The notes under the pieces: generated by a model
The model's input: the letters and a program-made list of their open reading frames with translations, nothing else
Database searches by the model: none
What the model was told of the DNA's origin: nothing
In this document: piece by piece, positions 19,970 through 30,812 of the stretch
How positions within the stretch are numbered: the stretch's first letter is position 1
How the letters are laid out: the number at the start of each line of letters is the position of its first letter
NCBI RefSeq assembly: GCF_003710085.1
Contig: NZ_CP033324.1
Location: 2,179,501 to 2,243,500, forward strand
Length of the DNA: 64,000 nucleotides
DNA from: Nocardioides pantholopis
GTDB taxonomy: Bacteria > Actinomycetota > Actinomycetes > Propionibacteriales > Nocardioidaceae
Reading direction: 5' to 3'
Program-made: the position numbers and the translations under genes

Positions 19970-21615
19970 CCGACACCGGCGGGGGCACGGGCTCCGGGGG
20001 CGGTTTCGCGCTCACCTTCGGCTGTCCTGACGAGTCGGCGTACGCCGCGATCCTGGACCGCCTGGTCGGCGATCGCGTCGCCAGCCGGATCGCGGCCCGC
20101 GACGCCACGGTGTGGGGCCCGGAAGCGGCGGACGAGGCGGCCAAGCGGCTGGCCTGGGTCGATCTGCCCGCGGCGTCGCGTGACCTGGTCAGCGACGTCG
20201 CGGCCCTCGAGGTCGAGATGCGCTCGCGCGGCCTGGTCCGCGTCGTCCTGTGCGGCATGGGCGGCTCCTCGCTGGCTCCGGAGGTCATCTGCGCCGCCGC
20301 GGGCGTTCGGCTCGACGTGCTGGACTCCTCCGACCCCGACTTCGTGCGCCGCGCGCTCGAGGACCGGCTGGAGGAGACAGTGGTCGTGGTCTCGTCCAAG
20401 TCCGGCGGCACCGTGGAGACCGACAGCCAGCGCCGCGCCTTCGAGAAGGCGTTCACCGACGCCGGCATCAACCCGGCGGAGCGGATCGTCGTCGTCACCG
20501 ATCCCGGGTCCCCGCTGGAGCAGCTGGGCCGGGAGGCCGGCTACCGGGTCTTCCTGGCCGACCCCGAGGTCGGCGGCCGCTACTCCGCGCTCACCGCCTT
20601 CGGCCTGGTCCCGAGCGGCCTCGCCGGCGCCGACATCGCCGGGCTGCTGGCCGCGGCGCAGGCACTGCGCCCCGCGCTCGAGGCGGACTCGGCGGACAAC
20701 CCCGGGCTGCGGCTCGGCGCCCTGCTCGGAGCCGCCAACCTCGCCGGCGTCGACAAGCTCGTCCTGGCCGACGCGGGCTCGGCGTACCCCGGCCTGGGGG
20801 ACTGGGCCGAGCAGCTGGTGGCGGAGTCCACCGGCAAGGACGGCAAGGGCATCCTCCCCGTCGTCGTCGACGGCCCGGACTCCCCCAACCTGACCCCGAG
20901 CACGCCCGACGAGGTACTGGTCACCTACGGTCCCGGCGACCTGCTCGGGGAGCGCGTGCGCCCGGCCTCGGGCTGGTGGGCCTCGGTGGAGGCGGACCTG
21001 GGCGGTCAGCTCCTGCTCTGGGAGTACGCCACCGCCGTGGCCGGCGCCGTGCTCGGCATCAACCCCTTCGACCAGCCCGACGTCGAGAGCGCCAAGGCCG
21101 CCGCCCGCGAGCTCCTCGACGGAGGCGGCGAGAGCCCCAAGCCGGCGTTCGTGGACGGTCCGGTGACCGTCTACGACGTGGGCGGCTGGCTCCCCGACGG
21201 GGTCAGCACCGTCCCGGACGCGGTGGCAGCCCTGCTCGCGCGGCTCGACGAGGAACGCGGCTACGTCGCCGTCCAGGCCTACCTGGACCGGCACCGGGAC
21301 GCCGGGCTCGCGGACGTGCGCGACCTGCTCGCGCAGCGCACCGGGCGCCCGGTCACGTTCGGCTGGGGGCCCCGCTTCCTGCACTCGACCGGGCAGTACC
21401 ACAAGGGCGGCCCCGCGACCGGGGTCTACCTGCAGGTCACCGGCCAGCCCGAGGCTGACCTCGCGGTGCCCGACCGACCCTTCACGTTCCACGAGTTCCT
21501 GACCGCCCAGGCGGTCGGTGACGGCCAGGTGCTCGCCGACCACGGACGGCCCGTGCTGCGCCTGCACGTCAGCTCCCCGGCCGATCTCGCCGTCGTCCGC
21601 GACGCGCTGCGATGA
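19966..21615 (+). CDS. pgi: Glucose-6-phosphate isomerase
   Basis: 549-residue phosphoglucose isomerase interconverting glucose-6-phosphate and fructose-6-phosphate. Two sugar-isomerase (SIS) domains are visible, with phosphate-binding loops [11 protein letters not shown] and [28 protein letters not shown] and [10 protein letters not shown] near the C terminus are family features. It belongs to the divergent form found in tal-pgi-zwf operons, shorter in some motifs than E. coli Pgi. Start and stop overlap tal and zwf by 4 bases each. Confidence 0.92.
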   Translation: MTDTGGGTGSGGGFALTFGCPDESAYAAILDRLVGDRVASRIAARDATVWGPEAADEAAKRLAWVDLPAASRDLVSDVAALEVEMRSRGLVRVVLCGMGGSSLAPEVICAAAGVRLDVLDSSDPDFVRRALEDRLEETVVVVSSKSGGTVETDSQRRAFEKAFTDAGINPAERIVVVTDPGSPLEQLGREAGYRVFLADPEVGGRYSALTAFGLVPSGLAGADIAGLLAAAQALRPALEADSADNPGLRLGALLGAANLAGVDKLVLADAGSAYPGLGDWAEQLVAESTGKDGKGILPVVVDGPDSPNLTPSTPDEVLVTYGPGDLLGERVRPASGWWASVEADLGGQLLLWEYATAVAGAVLGINPFDQPDVESAKAAARELLDGGGESPKPAFVDGPVTVYDVGGWLPDGVSTVPDAVAALLARLDEERGYVAVQAYLDRHRDAGLADVRDLLAQRTGRPVTFGWGPRFLHSTGQYHKGGPATGVYLQVTGQPEADLAVPDRPFTFHEFLTAQAVGDGQVLADHGRPVLRLHVSSPADLAVVRDALR

Positions 21616-23135
21616 GCTGGACGAACCCGCTCCGGGACCCAGCCGACCGGCGGCTCCCCCGCGTCGCGGGCCCGTGCGGGCTGGTGCTCTTCGGCGTCAC
21701 CGGCGACCTGTCGCGCAAGAAGCTGATGCCGGCGGTGTACGACCTCGCCAACCGGGGTCTGCTCCCGCCCGGCTTCAGCCTGGTCGGGTTCGCCCGGCGC
21801 GACTGGGCCGACCAGGACTTCGCCCAGATCGTGCACGACTCGGTCAAGGAGCACGCCCGCACCGAGTTCCGCGAGGAGGTCTGGCAACAGCTGCTCGAGG
21901 GCATCCGGTTCGTACCCGGCAACTTCGACGACCCCGCGGCGTTCGAGACCCTGCGGCGCACGATCGAGGAGCTCGACGAGAGCCGGGGCACCGACGGCAA
22001 CCACGCGTTCTACCTGGCGATCCCGCCCGGGTTCTTCGGGGACGTCGTCACCCAGCTCGAGCGGCACGGCTTGGCGGAGGCCAAGGAGGGCTCCTGGCGC
22101 CGAGTCGTGGTGGAGAAGCCGTTCGGCCACGACCTCGCCTCCGCCCGCGAGCTCGACGAGGTCCTGGCGGGGGTGTTCAGCGAGGACTCCGTCTTCCGCA
22201 TCGACCACTACCTCGGCAAGGAGACGGTCCAGAGCATCCTGGCGATCCGGTTCGCCAACGCGATGTTCGAGCCGCTGTGGAACGCCAACTACGTCGACCA
22301 CGTACAGATCACGATGGCCGAGGACGTCGGGATCGGCGGCCGGGCCGGCTACTACGACGGCATCGGCGCCGCCCGCGACGTCATCCAGAACCACCTCCTC
22401 CAGCTGATGGCGCTGGTCGCGATGGAGGAGCCGACCGCGTTCGACGCCCACAGCCTGCGCCAGGAGAAGCAGAAGCTGCTCTCCTCGATCGTGCTGCCGC
22501 GCCGACTGGACCTCACCACCGCCCGCGGCCAGTACGCCGCCGGGTGGGCCGGCGGCGAGAAGGTGGCCGGCTTCCTGGAGGAGGAGGGCATCCGGCGTAC
22601 CTCCCGGACCGAGACGTTCGCGGCCATCACGCTGCACGTGGCGAACCGGCGCTGGGCCGGCGTCCCGTTCTACCTGCGCACCGGCAAGCGGCTCGGTCGG
22701 CGGGTCACCGAGGTCGCCGTCGTGCTCAAGCGGGCCCCGCACCAGCCGTTCAGCGCGGCCTCCACCGAGGAACTGGGACAGAACGCGATCGTGATCCGGG
22801 TCCAGCCCGACGAGGGCATGACCGTGCGCTTCGGGTCCAAGGTGCCCGGGACCGCGATGGAGATCCGCGACGTGAACATGGACTTCGTCTACGGCGGCTC
22901 GTTCACCGAGACCTCCCCGGAGGCCTACGAGCGGCTCATCCTCGACGTGCTGCTCGGTGAGCCGCCGCTGTTCCCGCGCAGCGAGGAGGTCGAGCTGTCC
23001 TGGCAGATCCTCGACCCGGTCCTTGCCGCCTGGGAGCGCAAGGGCAAGCCGGAGCCGTACCCCGCTGGCACCTGGGGTCCCGAGTCTGCCGAGAAGATGC
23101 TGGCCCGCGACGGCCGCACCTGGAGGCGGCCATGA
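21612..23135 (+). CDS. zwf: Glucose-6-phosphate 1-dehydrogenase
   Basis: 507-residue first enzyme of the oxidative pentose phosphate pathway, producing NADPH. The nucleotide-binding GVTGDLSRKKL (28-38) and the substrate-binding RIDHYLGKE (196-204, with the catalytic His nearby) are intact, as is VVEKPFGHDLASA. It overlaps pgi and opcA by 4 bases each. Its activity in actinobacteria is linked to OpcA, encoded next. Confidence 0.98.
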   Translation: MSWTNPLRDPADRRLPRVAGPCGLVLFGVTGDLSRKKLMPAVYDLANRGLLPPGFSLVGFARRDWADQDFAQIVHDSVKEHARTEFREEVWQQLLEGIRFVPGNFDDPAAFETLRRTIEELDESRGTDGNHAFYLAIPPGFFGDVVTQLERHGLAEAKEGSWRRVVVEKPFGHDLASARELDEVLAGVFSEDSVFRIDHYLGKETVQSILAIRFANAMFEPLWNANYVDHVQITMAEDVGIGGRAGYYDGIGAARDVIQNHLLQLMALVAMEEPTAFDAHSLRQEKQKLLSSIVLPRRLDLTTARGQYAAGWAGGEKVAGFLEEEGIRRTSRTETFAAITLHVANRRWAGVPFYLRTGKRLGRRVTEVAVVLKRAPHQPFSAASTEELGQNAIVIRVQPDEGMTVRFGSKVPGTAMEIRDVNMDFVYGGSFTETSPEAYERLILDVLLGEPPLFPRSEEVELSWQILDPVLAAWERKGKPEPYPAGTWGPESAEKMLARDGRTWRRP

Positions 23136-24043
23136 GCATGATCGAGCTCACCGACACCAACTCCGCCGGGATCGCCGCGGAGTTCGTGCGCGCCAGGCGC
23201 CGGGCGGGCAGCCCCGCGATGGGGATGGTGATGACGCTGGTCATCGTGGTCCCGGACGAGGACGCGGAGCACGCCATGGCCGCGGCCCGACAGGCCTCGC
23301 ACGAGCACCCCGCGCGGGTGCTCGGCGTGGTCCTCGGCGACGGCCGCGGGCACGGCTCCATCCACGCCCAGGTCCGCACCGGCTCGGGCGCGACCGGAGA
23401 GACCGCCCTGATCCGGCTCACCGGCGAGGTGACCAAGCATCCCGCGTCCGTGGTGCTCCCCCTGCTGCTCCCCGACTCCCCCGTGGTCGTCTGGTGGCCC
23501 ACCGACGCACCGGCCGATCCCGCGGCCGATCCGCTCGGTGCCCTCGCCCAGCGGCGCATCACCGACGCTGCGGCCGCGACCAGCGGGCGCAGCCGCGCCC
23601 TGCACGGCCAGTGCGCGCGCTACGTCCCCGGCAACACCGACCTCGCCTGGACCCGCACCACGCCCTGGCGTGCGCTGCTCGCCTCCACCCTGGACCAGCA
23701 GGCCCGGCGGATCACCGCCGCCGAGGTCGAGGCCGAGAAGGTCAGCCCGAGCGCCGACCTGCTCGCGGCCTGGCTGGCCGACCGGCTCAAGGTGCCCGTC
23801 GAGCGCCGCGTCTCCGACGGTCCCGGCATCACCGAGGCCGTGATGGTGACTCGGGACGGTCCGATCCGCATCGCCCGCCCCGACGGGCGGCTGGCGACCC
23901 TGTCCTCCCCCGGCGCACCCGACCGGCCGGTCGCGCTCAAGCGCCGCGAGCTCCCCGAGCTGCTGGCCGAGGAGCTGCGCCGCCTCGACGAGGACGAGGT
24001 GTACGCCGCGACCGCCCGCCGTCTCGCGAAGGAGAAGCCGTGA
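23132..24043 (+). CDS. opcA: Glucose-6-phosphate dehydrogenase assembly protein OpcA
   Basis: 303 residues. OpcA is required for assembly or redox control of G6PDH in cyanobacteria and actinobacteria. Conserved features: PARVLGVVLGDGRGHGSIHAQV, LLLPDSPVVVWWP, and the central LAWTRTTPWRALLASTLDQ. The C-terminal KRRELPELLAEELRRLDEDEVY is also typical. It is coupled by 4-base overlaps to zwf upstream and pgl downstream. Confidence 0.95.
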   Translation: MSMIELTDTNSAGIAAEFVRARRRAGSPAMGMVMTLVIVVPDEDAEHAMAAARQASHEHPARVLGVVLGDGRGHGSIHAQVRTGSGATGETALIRLTGEVTKHPASVVLPLLLPDSPVVVWWPTDAPADPAADPLGALAQRRITDAAAATSGRSRALHGQCARYVPGNTDLAWTRTTPWRALLASTLDQQARRITAAEVEAEKVSPSADLLAAWLADRLKVPVERRVSDGPGITEAVMVTRDGPIRIARPDGRLATLSSPGAPDRPVALKRRELPELLAEELRRLDEDEVYAATARRLAKEKP

Positions 24044-24774
24044 CCGCTCCGCTCATCGAGGTCCACGAGGACGCCGACGCCCTCGCCACCGCGGTCGCCG
24101 GCGAGCTGCTCGCCCGGCTGGCCGCCGCCCAGGCCGACGGCCGGACCCCCCAGATCGCGCTCACCGGCGGCACCGTCTCCCGCGTCGTGCACCGCGAGGT
24201 CGCCCGCCTCTCCGCGGGCTCGACGGTGGACTGGTCCCGGGTGGTGGTCTGGTGGGGCGACGAGCGGTTCGTCGCCGCGGACGACCCGGAGCGCAACTGC
24301 GCCCAGGCGCGGGAGGACTTCCTGGACGCCGTCGGCGCCGCCCCGGACCGGGTCTTCGAGGTCCCGTCGACCGCCGACACCGACTCGGTCGACGCGGCGG
24401 CCGCGGCGTACGACGCACTGCTCCGCGAGCACGGCGCCGCCGAGCTCGAGGTGGTGATGCTCGGCCTCGGCCCCGACGCCCACGTGGCGTCGCTGTTCCC
24501 GGGCCATCCCGCTCTGGACGCCGCGCCCGACCGGCTCGCTGTCGCCGTCCGTGAGTCTCCCAAGCCCCCGCCGGAGCGGGTCAGCCTGACCTTCGAGGCC
24601 CTGAACCGCGCCCGGGCAGTGTGGTTCCTGGTCAGCGGCGACGGCAAGGCCGACGCCGTCGCCCGCGTCCTCGCCGAGCCTGCTCCCCCGCGCGAGGACG
24701 CACCCGCGGCCGGCGTCCACGGCCGCGAGGTGACCACCTGGTTCCTGGACCGCCCCGCCGCCGCCCGCCTCTGA
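24040..24774 (+). CDS. pgl: 6-phosphogluconolactonase
   Basis: 244-residue DevB/SOL-type lactonase hydrolysing 6-phosphogluconolactone, second step of the oxidative pathway. LTGGTV, WWGDERFV (about 71-78) and GLGPDAHVASLFPGH (about 142-156) are the active-site and phosphate loops. The usual Gly of GPDGH is Ala here (about 147). The GTG at 24040 overlaps the opcA stop (GTGA). It is the last gene of the operon, and a repeat-containing region follows. Confidence 0.95.
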   Translation: MTAPLIEVHEDADALATAVAGELLARLAAAQADGRTPQIALTGGTVSRVVHREVARLSAGSTVDWSRVVVWWGDERFVAADDPERNCAQAREDFLDAVGAAPDRVFEVPSTADTDSVDAAAAAYDALLREHGAAELEVVMLGLGPDAHVASLFPGHPALDAAPDRLAVAVRESPKPPPERVSLTFEALNRARAVWFLVSGDGKADAVARVLAEPAPPREDAPAAGVHGREVTTWFLDRPAAARL

Positions 24775-24787
24775 CTCCCCGTCTTTG

Positions 24788-24842
24788 CCGACCCGGCACT
24801 TCTGGTCGCGGTCGTGGCACCGACCCGTCAGGTCTGGTCGCG
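24788..24842. repeat. Left flank repeat of the AbiEi-like gene
   Basis: Two imperfect copies of a unit reading CCGACCCGGCA then TCTGGTCGCG on the + strand. They are inverted relative to the tandem repeat at 25861-25938. The second copy runs into the last codons of the AbiEi-like gene. Confidence 0.7.
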
Positions 24843-25805
24843 CGTCGGGTACGCCGTGGGGCGCGCCAACGCGCGTCGCGCCCGGAGCACGCCGTCCTGC
24901 AACCGACGCCCGGGATCGGCTCGGGGCACGAACACGTCGGCCTTGGCGAAGACGTCGACCACCCAGCCCCGGTCTGCCAGCCAGCCCCGCCGCGCCGCGT
25001 CGTACGCCGTGCGGTCCGGGCCGTGGAAGGCCTCGCCGTCGTACTCGGCCGCGTAGCGCAGCTCCGGCAGGGCCAGGTCCAGCCGGTAGACCGCCACCCC
25101 GTCGGAGTCCGCCACCCACCACTGCAGCTCCGGCGCCGGCAGCCCCGCGTCGTACCAGTGCAGGCGCAGCACCGACTCCGCGACGGACTCCGCCCGCGGG
25201 TCAGCGAGGCCGATCAGGCCGCGCAGCTGCACCACGCCCCGGTAGCCGCGGAAGCGGCCGACTCCCGCCAGCAGCTCGCCCCGGCTCACGCCCAGCGCCA
25301 GGAACTGGTCGAGCGCGGCGAGCGCGTCGGGGCGCCACAGCATGCGCCCCAGGTCCAGCGCGGTCCGCAGCGGCGACGTCACCCGCAGTCCGTGCACGTC
25401 GACCACGTCATCGGCGCGCAGCGTCCGCTCCCCGCTGAGTACGCCGTCGCGGCGCGCCCGCGTCCCGGGGCGCTGGTACGCCGAGATGGGTGCCCGTCGG
25501 CTCGCCTCGGAGCGAGGCAGCAGCATGACCCCGTGCAGCCAAGCGGCGGTCCGGTCGGTCACGACCGCGCTCGGGGAGACGACCAGGTGCAGCGCCTGCG
25601 CGCGGAACGCGATGTCGTCGGGCGCCTGCGCCACGGCGTACACACCCTGCAGGACGCGGCGCACGAGCCCGCGGGCGAGCAGGGTCCGCAGCCGGCGGCG
25701 GCTGACTCCGAGCGCCTCGGCCTGGGCGGCGGTGAACGGCAGCGCGAGGGGCAGGGGGCACCGGGCGTCGAGGAGCGCGAGGTCGGAGCTGAGCCAGGCC
25801 GTCAT
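24828..25805 (-). CDS. AbiEi-like antitoxin-fold protein with C-terminal DUF559/nuclease-like domain
   Basis: 325 residues. The N-terminal ~70 residues ([31 protein letters not shown]) resemble the AbiEi_4 winged-helix antitoxin domain. The C-terminal part ([31 protein letters not shown]) resembles the DUF559 restriction-endonuclease-like fold with its Asp/Glu line-up. No AbiEii toxin gene adjoins it. A perfect 18-bp inverted repeat sits 3 bases upstream of the ATG, and related repeats flank the gene in opposite orientation. It interrupts the usual pgl-to-rbpA/secG neighbourhood, so it may be an inserted element. Function unproven. Confidence 0.7.
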   Translation of the reverse strand: MTAWLSSDLALLDARCPLPLALPFTAAQAEALGVSRRRLRTLLARGLVRRVLQGVYAVAQAPDDIAFRAQALHLVVSPSAVVTDRTAAWLHGVMLLPRSEASRRAPISAYQRPGTRARRDGVLSGERTLRADDVVDVHGLRVTSPLRTALDLGRMLWRPDALAALDQFLALGVSRGELLAGVGRFRGYRGVVQLRGLIGLADPRAESVAESVLRLHWYDAGLPAPELQWWVADSDGVAVYRLDLALPELRYAAEYDGEAFHGPDRTAYDAARRGWLADRGWVVDVFAKADVFVPRADPGRRLQDGVLRARRALARPTAYPTRDQT

Positions 25806-25808
25806 ACG

Positions 25809-25846
25809 ACAACGGTCCGGTACCCCGAGGGGTACCGGACCGTTGT
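25809..25846. promoter_or_regulatory. Perfect 18-bp inverted repeat at the AbiEi-like gene start
   Basis: Arms 25809-25826 and 25829-25846 are exact complements around a GA spacer, with core AACGGTCCGGTACCCC. It is placed 3 bases before the ATG at 25805. AbiEi antitoxins are known to autoregulate by binding inverted repeats, so an operator is the leading idea; a 5' hairpin in the mRNA is the alternative. Confidence 0.65.
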
Positions 25847-25860
25847 CCACAGGACCATCT

Positions 25861-25938
25861 CTGCCGGGTCGGCGGCAACCTCGCGACCAGAACTGCCGGG
25901 TCGGCGGAAACCTCGCGACCAGAGCTGCCGGGTCGGCG
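25861..25938. repeat. Right flank tandem 32-bp repeat
   Basis: Two full units and one partial of CTGCCGGGTCGGCGG followed by AACCTCGCGACCAGA, with period 32. It ends exactly at the rbpA stop codon and is inverted relative to the copies at 24788-24842. Confidence 0.8.
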
Positions 25939-26298
25939 TCAGAAGATCAGGTCGCCGGACTTCCGGCGGGAGCGCAGGAGCGTGAGGGCCTCGTCGAGGA
26001 TGTCGGCGGCCTCCTTGTCGGAGCGCCGTTCCTTCACGTAGGCCAGATGGGTCTTGTACGGCTCGTTCTTCGGCGCCGGGGGCGGGTTCTCGGAGTCCAG
26101 GCTCCCGGGCAGGCCGCACTTGGGGCAGTCCCAGGACTCCGGCGCCACGGCCTCGATCGAGAACGTGATCACCGAGCGGTGCTCGTTGGCGCAGAAGTAG
26201 GTCACCGCCTGGCGCGGGGCGGCGTCGCCGCGCTCGGCCTCGCCCATCGGGCCAGCACCGACCCGGCTCCCTCGAATCGCGTTTCCAGCTCCAGCCAC
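25939..26298 (-). CDS. rbpA: RNA polymerase-binding protein RbpA
   Basis: 119-residue actinobacterial transcription activator that binds sigma A and the beta subunit and stabilises open complexes. Seen: the N-terminal [21 protein letters not shown] tail, a zinc-binding core (YFCANEH and [10 protein letters not shown], three Cys and a His), then the basic linker and the sigma-interacting helix [20 protein letters not shown]. The GTG at 26298 begins MAGAG. The 33-base gap to secG suggests one transcript with the genes upstream. Confidence 0.96.
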   Translation of the reverse strand: MAGAGNAIRGSRVGAGPMGEAERGDAAPRQAVTYFCANEHRSVITFSIEAVAPESWDCPKCGLPGSLDSENPPPAPKNEPYKTHLAYVKERRSDKEAADILDEALTLLRSRRKSGDLIF

Positions 26299-26331
26299 GA
26301 AATGCGTCCTCTCTGCGTGATCTCGGTGGGG

Positions 26332-26569
26332 TCAGTTCGGGTACGCGAGCAGCAGGCCCAGCGCGATCACACAGGCGAAACCAGATCACGCCGACGCCGA
26401 CGGTGATCCGGTCCAGGTTGCGCTCGGCGACCGACGAGCCACCGAGGGAGCTGGAGACGCCGCCTCCGAACATGTCGGAGAGGCCCCCGCCGCGTCCCTT
26501 GTGGAGCAGCACCATGAGGATCATCAGGGCGCTCGTGATCACAAGCAGGATCGTGAAGACGGTAGTCAC
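26332..26569 (-). CDS. secG: Preprotein translocase subunit SecG, apparent +1 frameshift
   Basis: Small membrane component of SecYEG. The first helix ([19 protein letters not shown]), the [15 protein letters not shown] loop and [14 protein letters not shown] are typical SecG. The second helix is broken: in-frame reading gives [10 protein letters not shown], whereas dropping one T from the TTT at 26378-26380 restores [17 protein letters not shown] and a stop at 26332. The 238-base length is one over a multiple of three. SecG loss is unlikely to be real here; sequence error is preferred. Confidence 0.85.
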
Positions 26570-26600
26570 GAGGCGAAATCCTACGGCACCGACGGCTCGG

Positions 26601-27405
26601 TCACAGGACCGGCATGTCGTAGAAGCGACAGATTCCGCCGAACTCGTCCGCCTGGAGGCTCGCGCCGCCGACCAGACACCCGTCCACGTCGTCCTTGACC
26701 ATGATCGCGCCGACGTTCGCGGCCTTGACCGAACCGCCGTACAGCACCCGGACGCCGTCGGCCGCGGCCGTCGCCGTGGACCTCCCCGGATCCGGGCCCG
26801 GATCGCCGCGCACACCTCCTGCGCGTCCTCGGGGCTGGCCACCTCGCCGGTCCCGATGGCCCAGACCGGCTCGTAGGCGACCACGAGCCCCGCGACCTGC
26901 TCGGCGGTGAAGCCCGCCAGCGAGCCGTCGACCTGCGCGACGGTGTACCCGACGTGCTCGGCCCGCCTGACGCACCTCGAGGCCCTCGCCGACGCACACG
27001 ATCGGGGTCATCCCCGCCGCGAGCGCCCTTGCCGGCCTTCGCGCTGACGAGCGCGTCCGACTCGCCGTGGTGCTCGCGGCGCTCGGAGTGGCCGACCACC
27101 ACGTAGGAGCAGCCGAGCTTGGCCAGCATTCCGGCGGAGATCTCGCCGGTGTATGCCCCGGAGTCGTGGGCCGAGACGTCCTGGGCGCCGTACTTCACCG
27201 ACAGCCGGTCCCCGTCGACGAGCGTCTGGACCGAGCGCAGGTCGGTGAACGGGGGTACGACGACCACCTCGACCTTGCCGTAGTCGTGACGCTTGTCCGC
27301 CAGGGTCCAGGCGAGCTTCTGGACGAGCACCACCGCTTCCTGGTGGTTGAGGTTCATCTTCCAGTTGCCCGCCATCAGCGGGACGCGGGCCGCAGCCTTC
27401 GCCAT
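26601..27405 (-). CDS. tpiA: Triosephosphate isomerase, several apparent +1 frameshifts
   Basis: Glycolytic isomerase. Family motifs are all present but scattered over three frames: AGNWKMN (catalytic Lys), VVGHSERR (catalytic His), [15 protein letters not shown] (catalytic Glu) and [12 protein letters not shown]. Extra bases in short G/C runs explain the shifts: near 27026-27028, 26960-26964, and two near 26770-26792. With four single-base removals the gene reads as about 266 residues from [10 protein letters not shown] to YDMPVL. It lies 5 bases after pgk. As an essential gene in a glycolytic operon, four mutations are implausible. Confidence 0.88.
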
Positions 27406-27410
27406 GTGTG

Positions 27411-28622
27411 TCAGTCCTCCAGGACCTGGATGCCGGGCAGCTGCTTGCCCTCGAGGTACTCGAGGCTGGCGCCGCCGCCGGTGGAGATGTGGCCGAACGC
27501 GGCCTCGTCGAAGCCGAGGGTGCGCACCGCCGCGGCGGAGTCCCCTCCGCCCACGACCGAGAGCCCGTCGACCTTGGTCAGCGCCTCGGCCACCGCGCGG
27601 GTGCCGTCGGCGAACGCGTCGACCTCGAACACGCCCATCGGGCCGTTCCAGAAGACGGTCCTCGCATCCGCCAGCGCGGCCGCGAACGCCGCCGCGGACT
27701 CGGGCCCGATGTCCAGGCCCAGGCTGTCGGCGGGGATCTGCGTGGCGGGCACCACCCGCGGGTGCGGGGTGGCCTCACCGGAGGGGAACGTCGTGTCGAC
27801 CACGATGTCGGTCGGAAGCAGGATCTCGACCCCGGTGCTGGCCGCTCGCGCCAGGTAGGAGCGGCAGATGTCGAGCTGGTCCTGCTCGAGCAGGCTCTTG
27901 CCGACCTCGTGCCCCTGAGCCGCCAGGAACGTGAAGACCATGCCGCCACCGATGAGGAGCCGGTCGGCCTTGCCGAGCAGGTTGTCGATGACCCCGAGCT
28001 TGTCGGAGACCTTCGAGCCGCCCAGCACCACGACGTAGGGTCGCGCCGGGTCCTCGGTCAGCCGACGCAGGACGTCGACCTCGGTGGCCACGAGGGCACC
28101 CATGGCGTGCGGGAGCCGCTGCGCGACGTCGTACACGCTGGCCTGCTTGCGGTGCACCACCCCGAACCCGTCGGAGACGAACGCGTCCGCGAGCGAGGCC
28201 AGCTGGTCGGCGAACGCCGCCCGCTCGCGATCGTCCTTGCTGGTCTCGCCCGGGTTGAACCGGACGTTCTCCAGCACCGCGACCTGGCCGTCGGCCAGGC
28301 CGGCGACCACGGACTGCGCAGACTCCCCGACGGTGTCCGACGCGAAGGCGACGTCCTGCCCGAGGAGCTCGCCGAGGCGAGCCGCGACCGGGCGCAGCGA
28401 GTAGCGCTCGTCGGGGGCACCCTTGGGCCGGCCGAGGTGGGCGACCACGACCACCCGGGCGCCGGCCTCGGCCAGCGCACGGATGGTCGGGACGCTGGCC
28501 CGGATCCGGCCGTCGTCGGTGATCCGCATGGCGGGCGGCGTGCCGTCGAGCGGCACGTTCAGGTCCGAGCGGACCAGCACCCGCTTCCCGGCGACGTCAC
28601 CCAGCGAGGAGTAGTCCCCCAC
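27411..28622 (-). CDS. pgk: Phosphoglycerate kinase
   Basis: 403-residue glycolytic kinase making ATP from 1,3-bisphosphoglycerate. Seen: [43 protein letters not shown] and the C-terminal ATP-site GGGDSAAAV with [17 protein letters not shown]. The GTG at 28622 starts 2 bases after the gap stop, giving tight linkage gap-pgk-tpiA. Intact. Confidence 0.97.
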   Translation of the reverse strand: MGDYSSLGDVAGKRVLVRSDLNVPLDGTPPAMRITDDGRIRASVPTIRALAEAGARVVVVAHLGRPKGAPDERYSLRPVAARLGELLGQDVAFASDTVGESAQSVVAGLADGQVAVLENVRFNPGETSKDDRERAAFADQLASLADAFVSDGFGVVHRKQASVYDVAQRLPHAMGALVATEVDVLRRLTEDPARPYVVVLGGSKVSDKLGVIDNLLGKADRLLIGGGMVFTFLAAQGHEVGKSLLEQDQLDICRSYLARAASTGVEILLPTDIVVDTTFPSGEATPHPRVVPATQIPADSLGLDIGPESAAAFAAALADARTVFWNGPMGVFEVDAFADGTRAVAEALTKVDGLSVVGGGDSAAAVRTLGFDEAAFGHISTGGGASLEYLEGKQLPGIQVLED

Positions 28623-28624
28623 GG

Positions 28625-29698
<1,074 letters not shown>

Positions 29699-29732
29699 CT
29701 AGCCGGTCGGGCCGTCGGTCCCGCAGGGGTGC

Positions 29733-30719
29733 TCAGCCCTCGTCGGCGAGCATCTCCGGGCTGAGCGACGCCTCGGTGTCGGGGATGCCCAGCTCCTCCG
29801 CGCGCTTGTCCGCCATCGCCAGCAGCCGGCGGATCCGGCCCGCGATCGCGTCCTTGGTGAGGACCGGCTCGTGGAGCTGCCCGAGCTCCTCCAGCGAGGC
29901 CTGCTTGTGCTCCAGGCGCAGCTCGCCGGCGAGCTTCAGGTGGTCGGGGACGTCGGCGCCGAGGATCTCCATCGCGCGCTCGACCCGGGCGCCGGCGGCG
30001 ACCGCCGCGCGGGCCGAGCGGCGCAGGTTGGCGTCGTCGAAGTTGGCCAGCCGGTTGGCTGTCGCCCGCACCTCACGGCGCATCCGGCGCTCCTCCCAGG
30101 CCATCAGCGCCTCGTGGGCGCCGAGGCGGGTGAGCAGCTGGCCGATGGCGTCGCCGTCGCGGATCACGACCCGGTCCACACCTCGGACCTCGCGGGCCTT
30201 GGCCTGGATCCCCAGCCGCCGGGCCACGCCGACGAGCGCCAGGGCCGCCTCCGGCCCCGGACAGGTGACCTCGAGGGAGGACGAGCGGCCCGGCTCGGTG
30301 AGCGAGCCGTGGGCCAGGAACGCGCCGCGCCAGGCGGCCACGGCGTCGCAGCCGCCGCCGGAGACCACGGCCGGGGGCAGGCCCCGCACCGGGCGCCCGC
30401 GCTGGTCGAGCAGTCCGGTCTGGCGGGCCAGCGACTCGCCGTCCTTGTCGACGCGGACCAGGTAGCGGCTGCCCTTGCGGATGCCGTTGCCCTGGACCAT
30501 GACCACGTCGGACTGGTGCCCGTAGACCTCGAGGATGTCCTTGCGAAGCCGCCGCGCGGCGGCGCCCGTGTCCAGCTCCGCCTCGACGACGATACGGCCG
30601 TTCACGATGTGCAGACCGCCGGCGAACCGGACCGTGGAGGCCACCTCGGCCTTGCGGCAGCAGGTCTTGGTGATCTGGGTGTTCGACAGCTCCGACTTCA
30701 CCTGTGCCGTCATCGCCAT
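29733..30719 (-). CDS. whiA: WhiA sporulation/cell-division regulator
   Basis: 328-residue DNA-binding protein with a degenerate LAGLIDADG endonuclease-like N-terminal domain ([41 protein letters not shown]) and a C-terminal helix-turn-helix ([22 protein letters not shown]). In Streptomyces WhiA with WhiB triggers sporulation-septation genes; in non-sporulating actinobacteria the role is linked to cell division. ATGs at 30719 and 30713 are both possible. Order rapZ-yvcK-whiA is the conserved Gram-positive cluster. Confidence 0.96.
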   Translation of the reverse strand: MAMTAQVKSELSNTQITKTCCRKAEVASTVRFAGGLHIVNGRIVVEAELDTGAAARRLRKDILEVYGHQSDVVMVQGNGIRKGSRYLVRVDKDGESLARQTGLLDQRGRPVRGLPPAVVSGGGCDAVAAWRGAFLAHGSLTEPGRSSSLEVTCPGPEAALALVGVARRLGIQAKAREVRGVDRVVIRDGDAIGQLLTRLGAHEALMAWEERRMRREVRATANRLANFDDANLRRSARAAVAAGARVERAMEILGADVPDHLKLAGELRLEHKQASLEELGQLHEPVLTKDAIAGRIRRLLAMADKRAEELGIPDTEASLSPEMLADEG

Positions 30720-30812
30720 GGGGGGAATCCTCGCACGCAAGTCAATCACCCGGGGCAGGAGGTGGGCGTCCGCCGACGAGTCCCGGGCCGAGCTCGGGGC
30801 CCGGCCCGGCCG

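Noticed and set aside
24828..25805. Complete type IV toxin-antitoxin pair
   Set aside because: Only an AbiEi-like protein is present; no AbiEii nucleotidyltransferase gene adjoins it.
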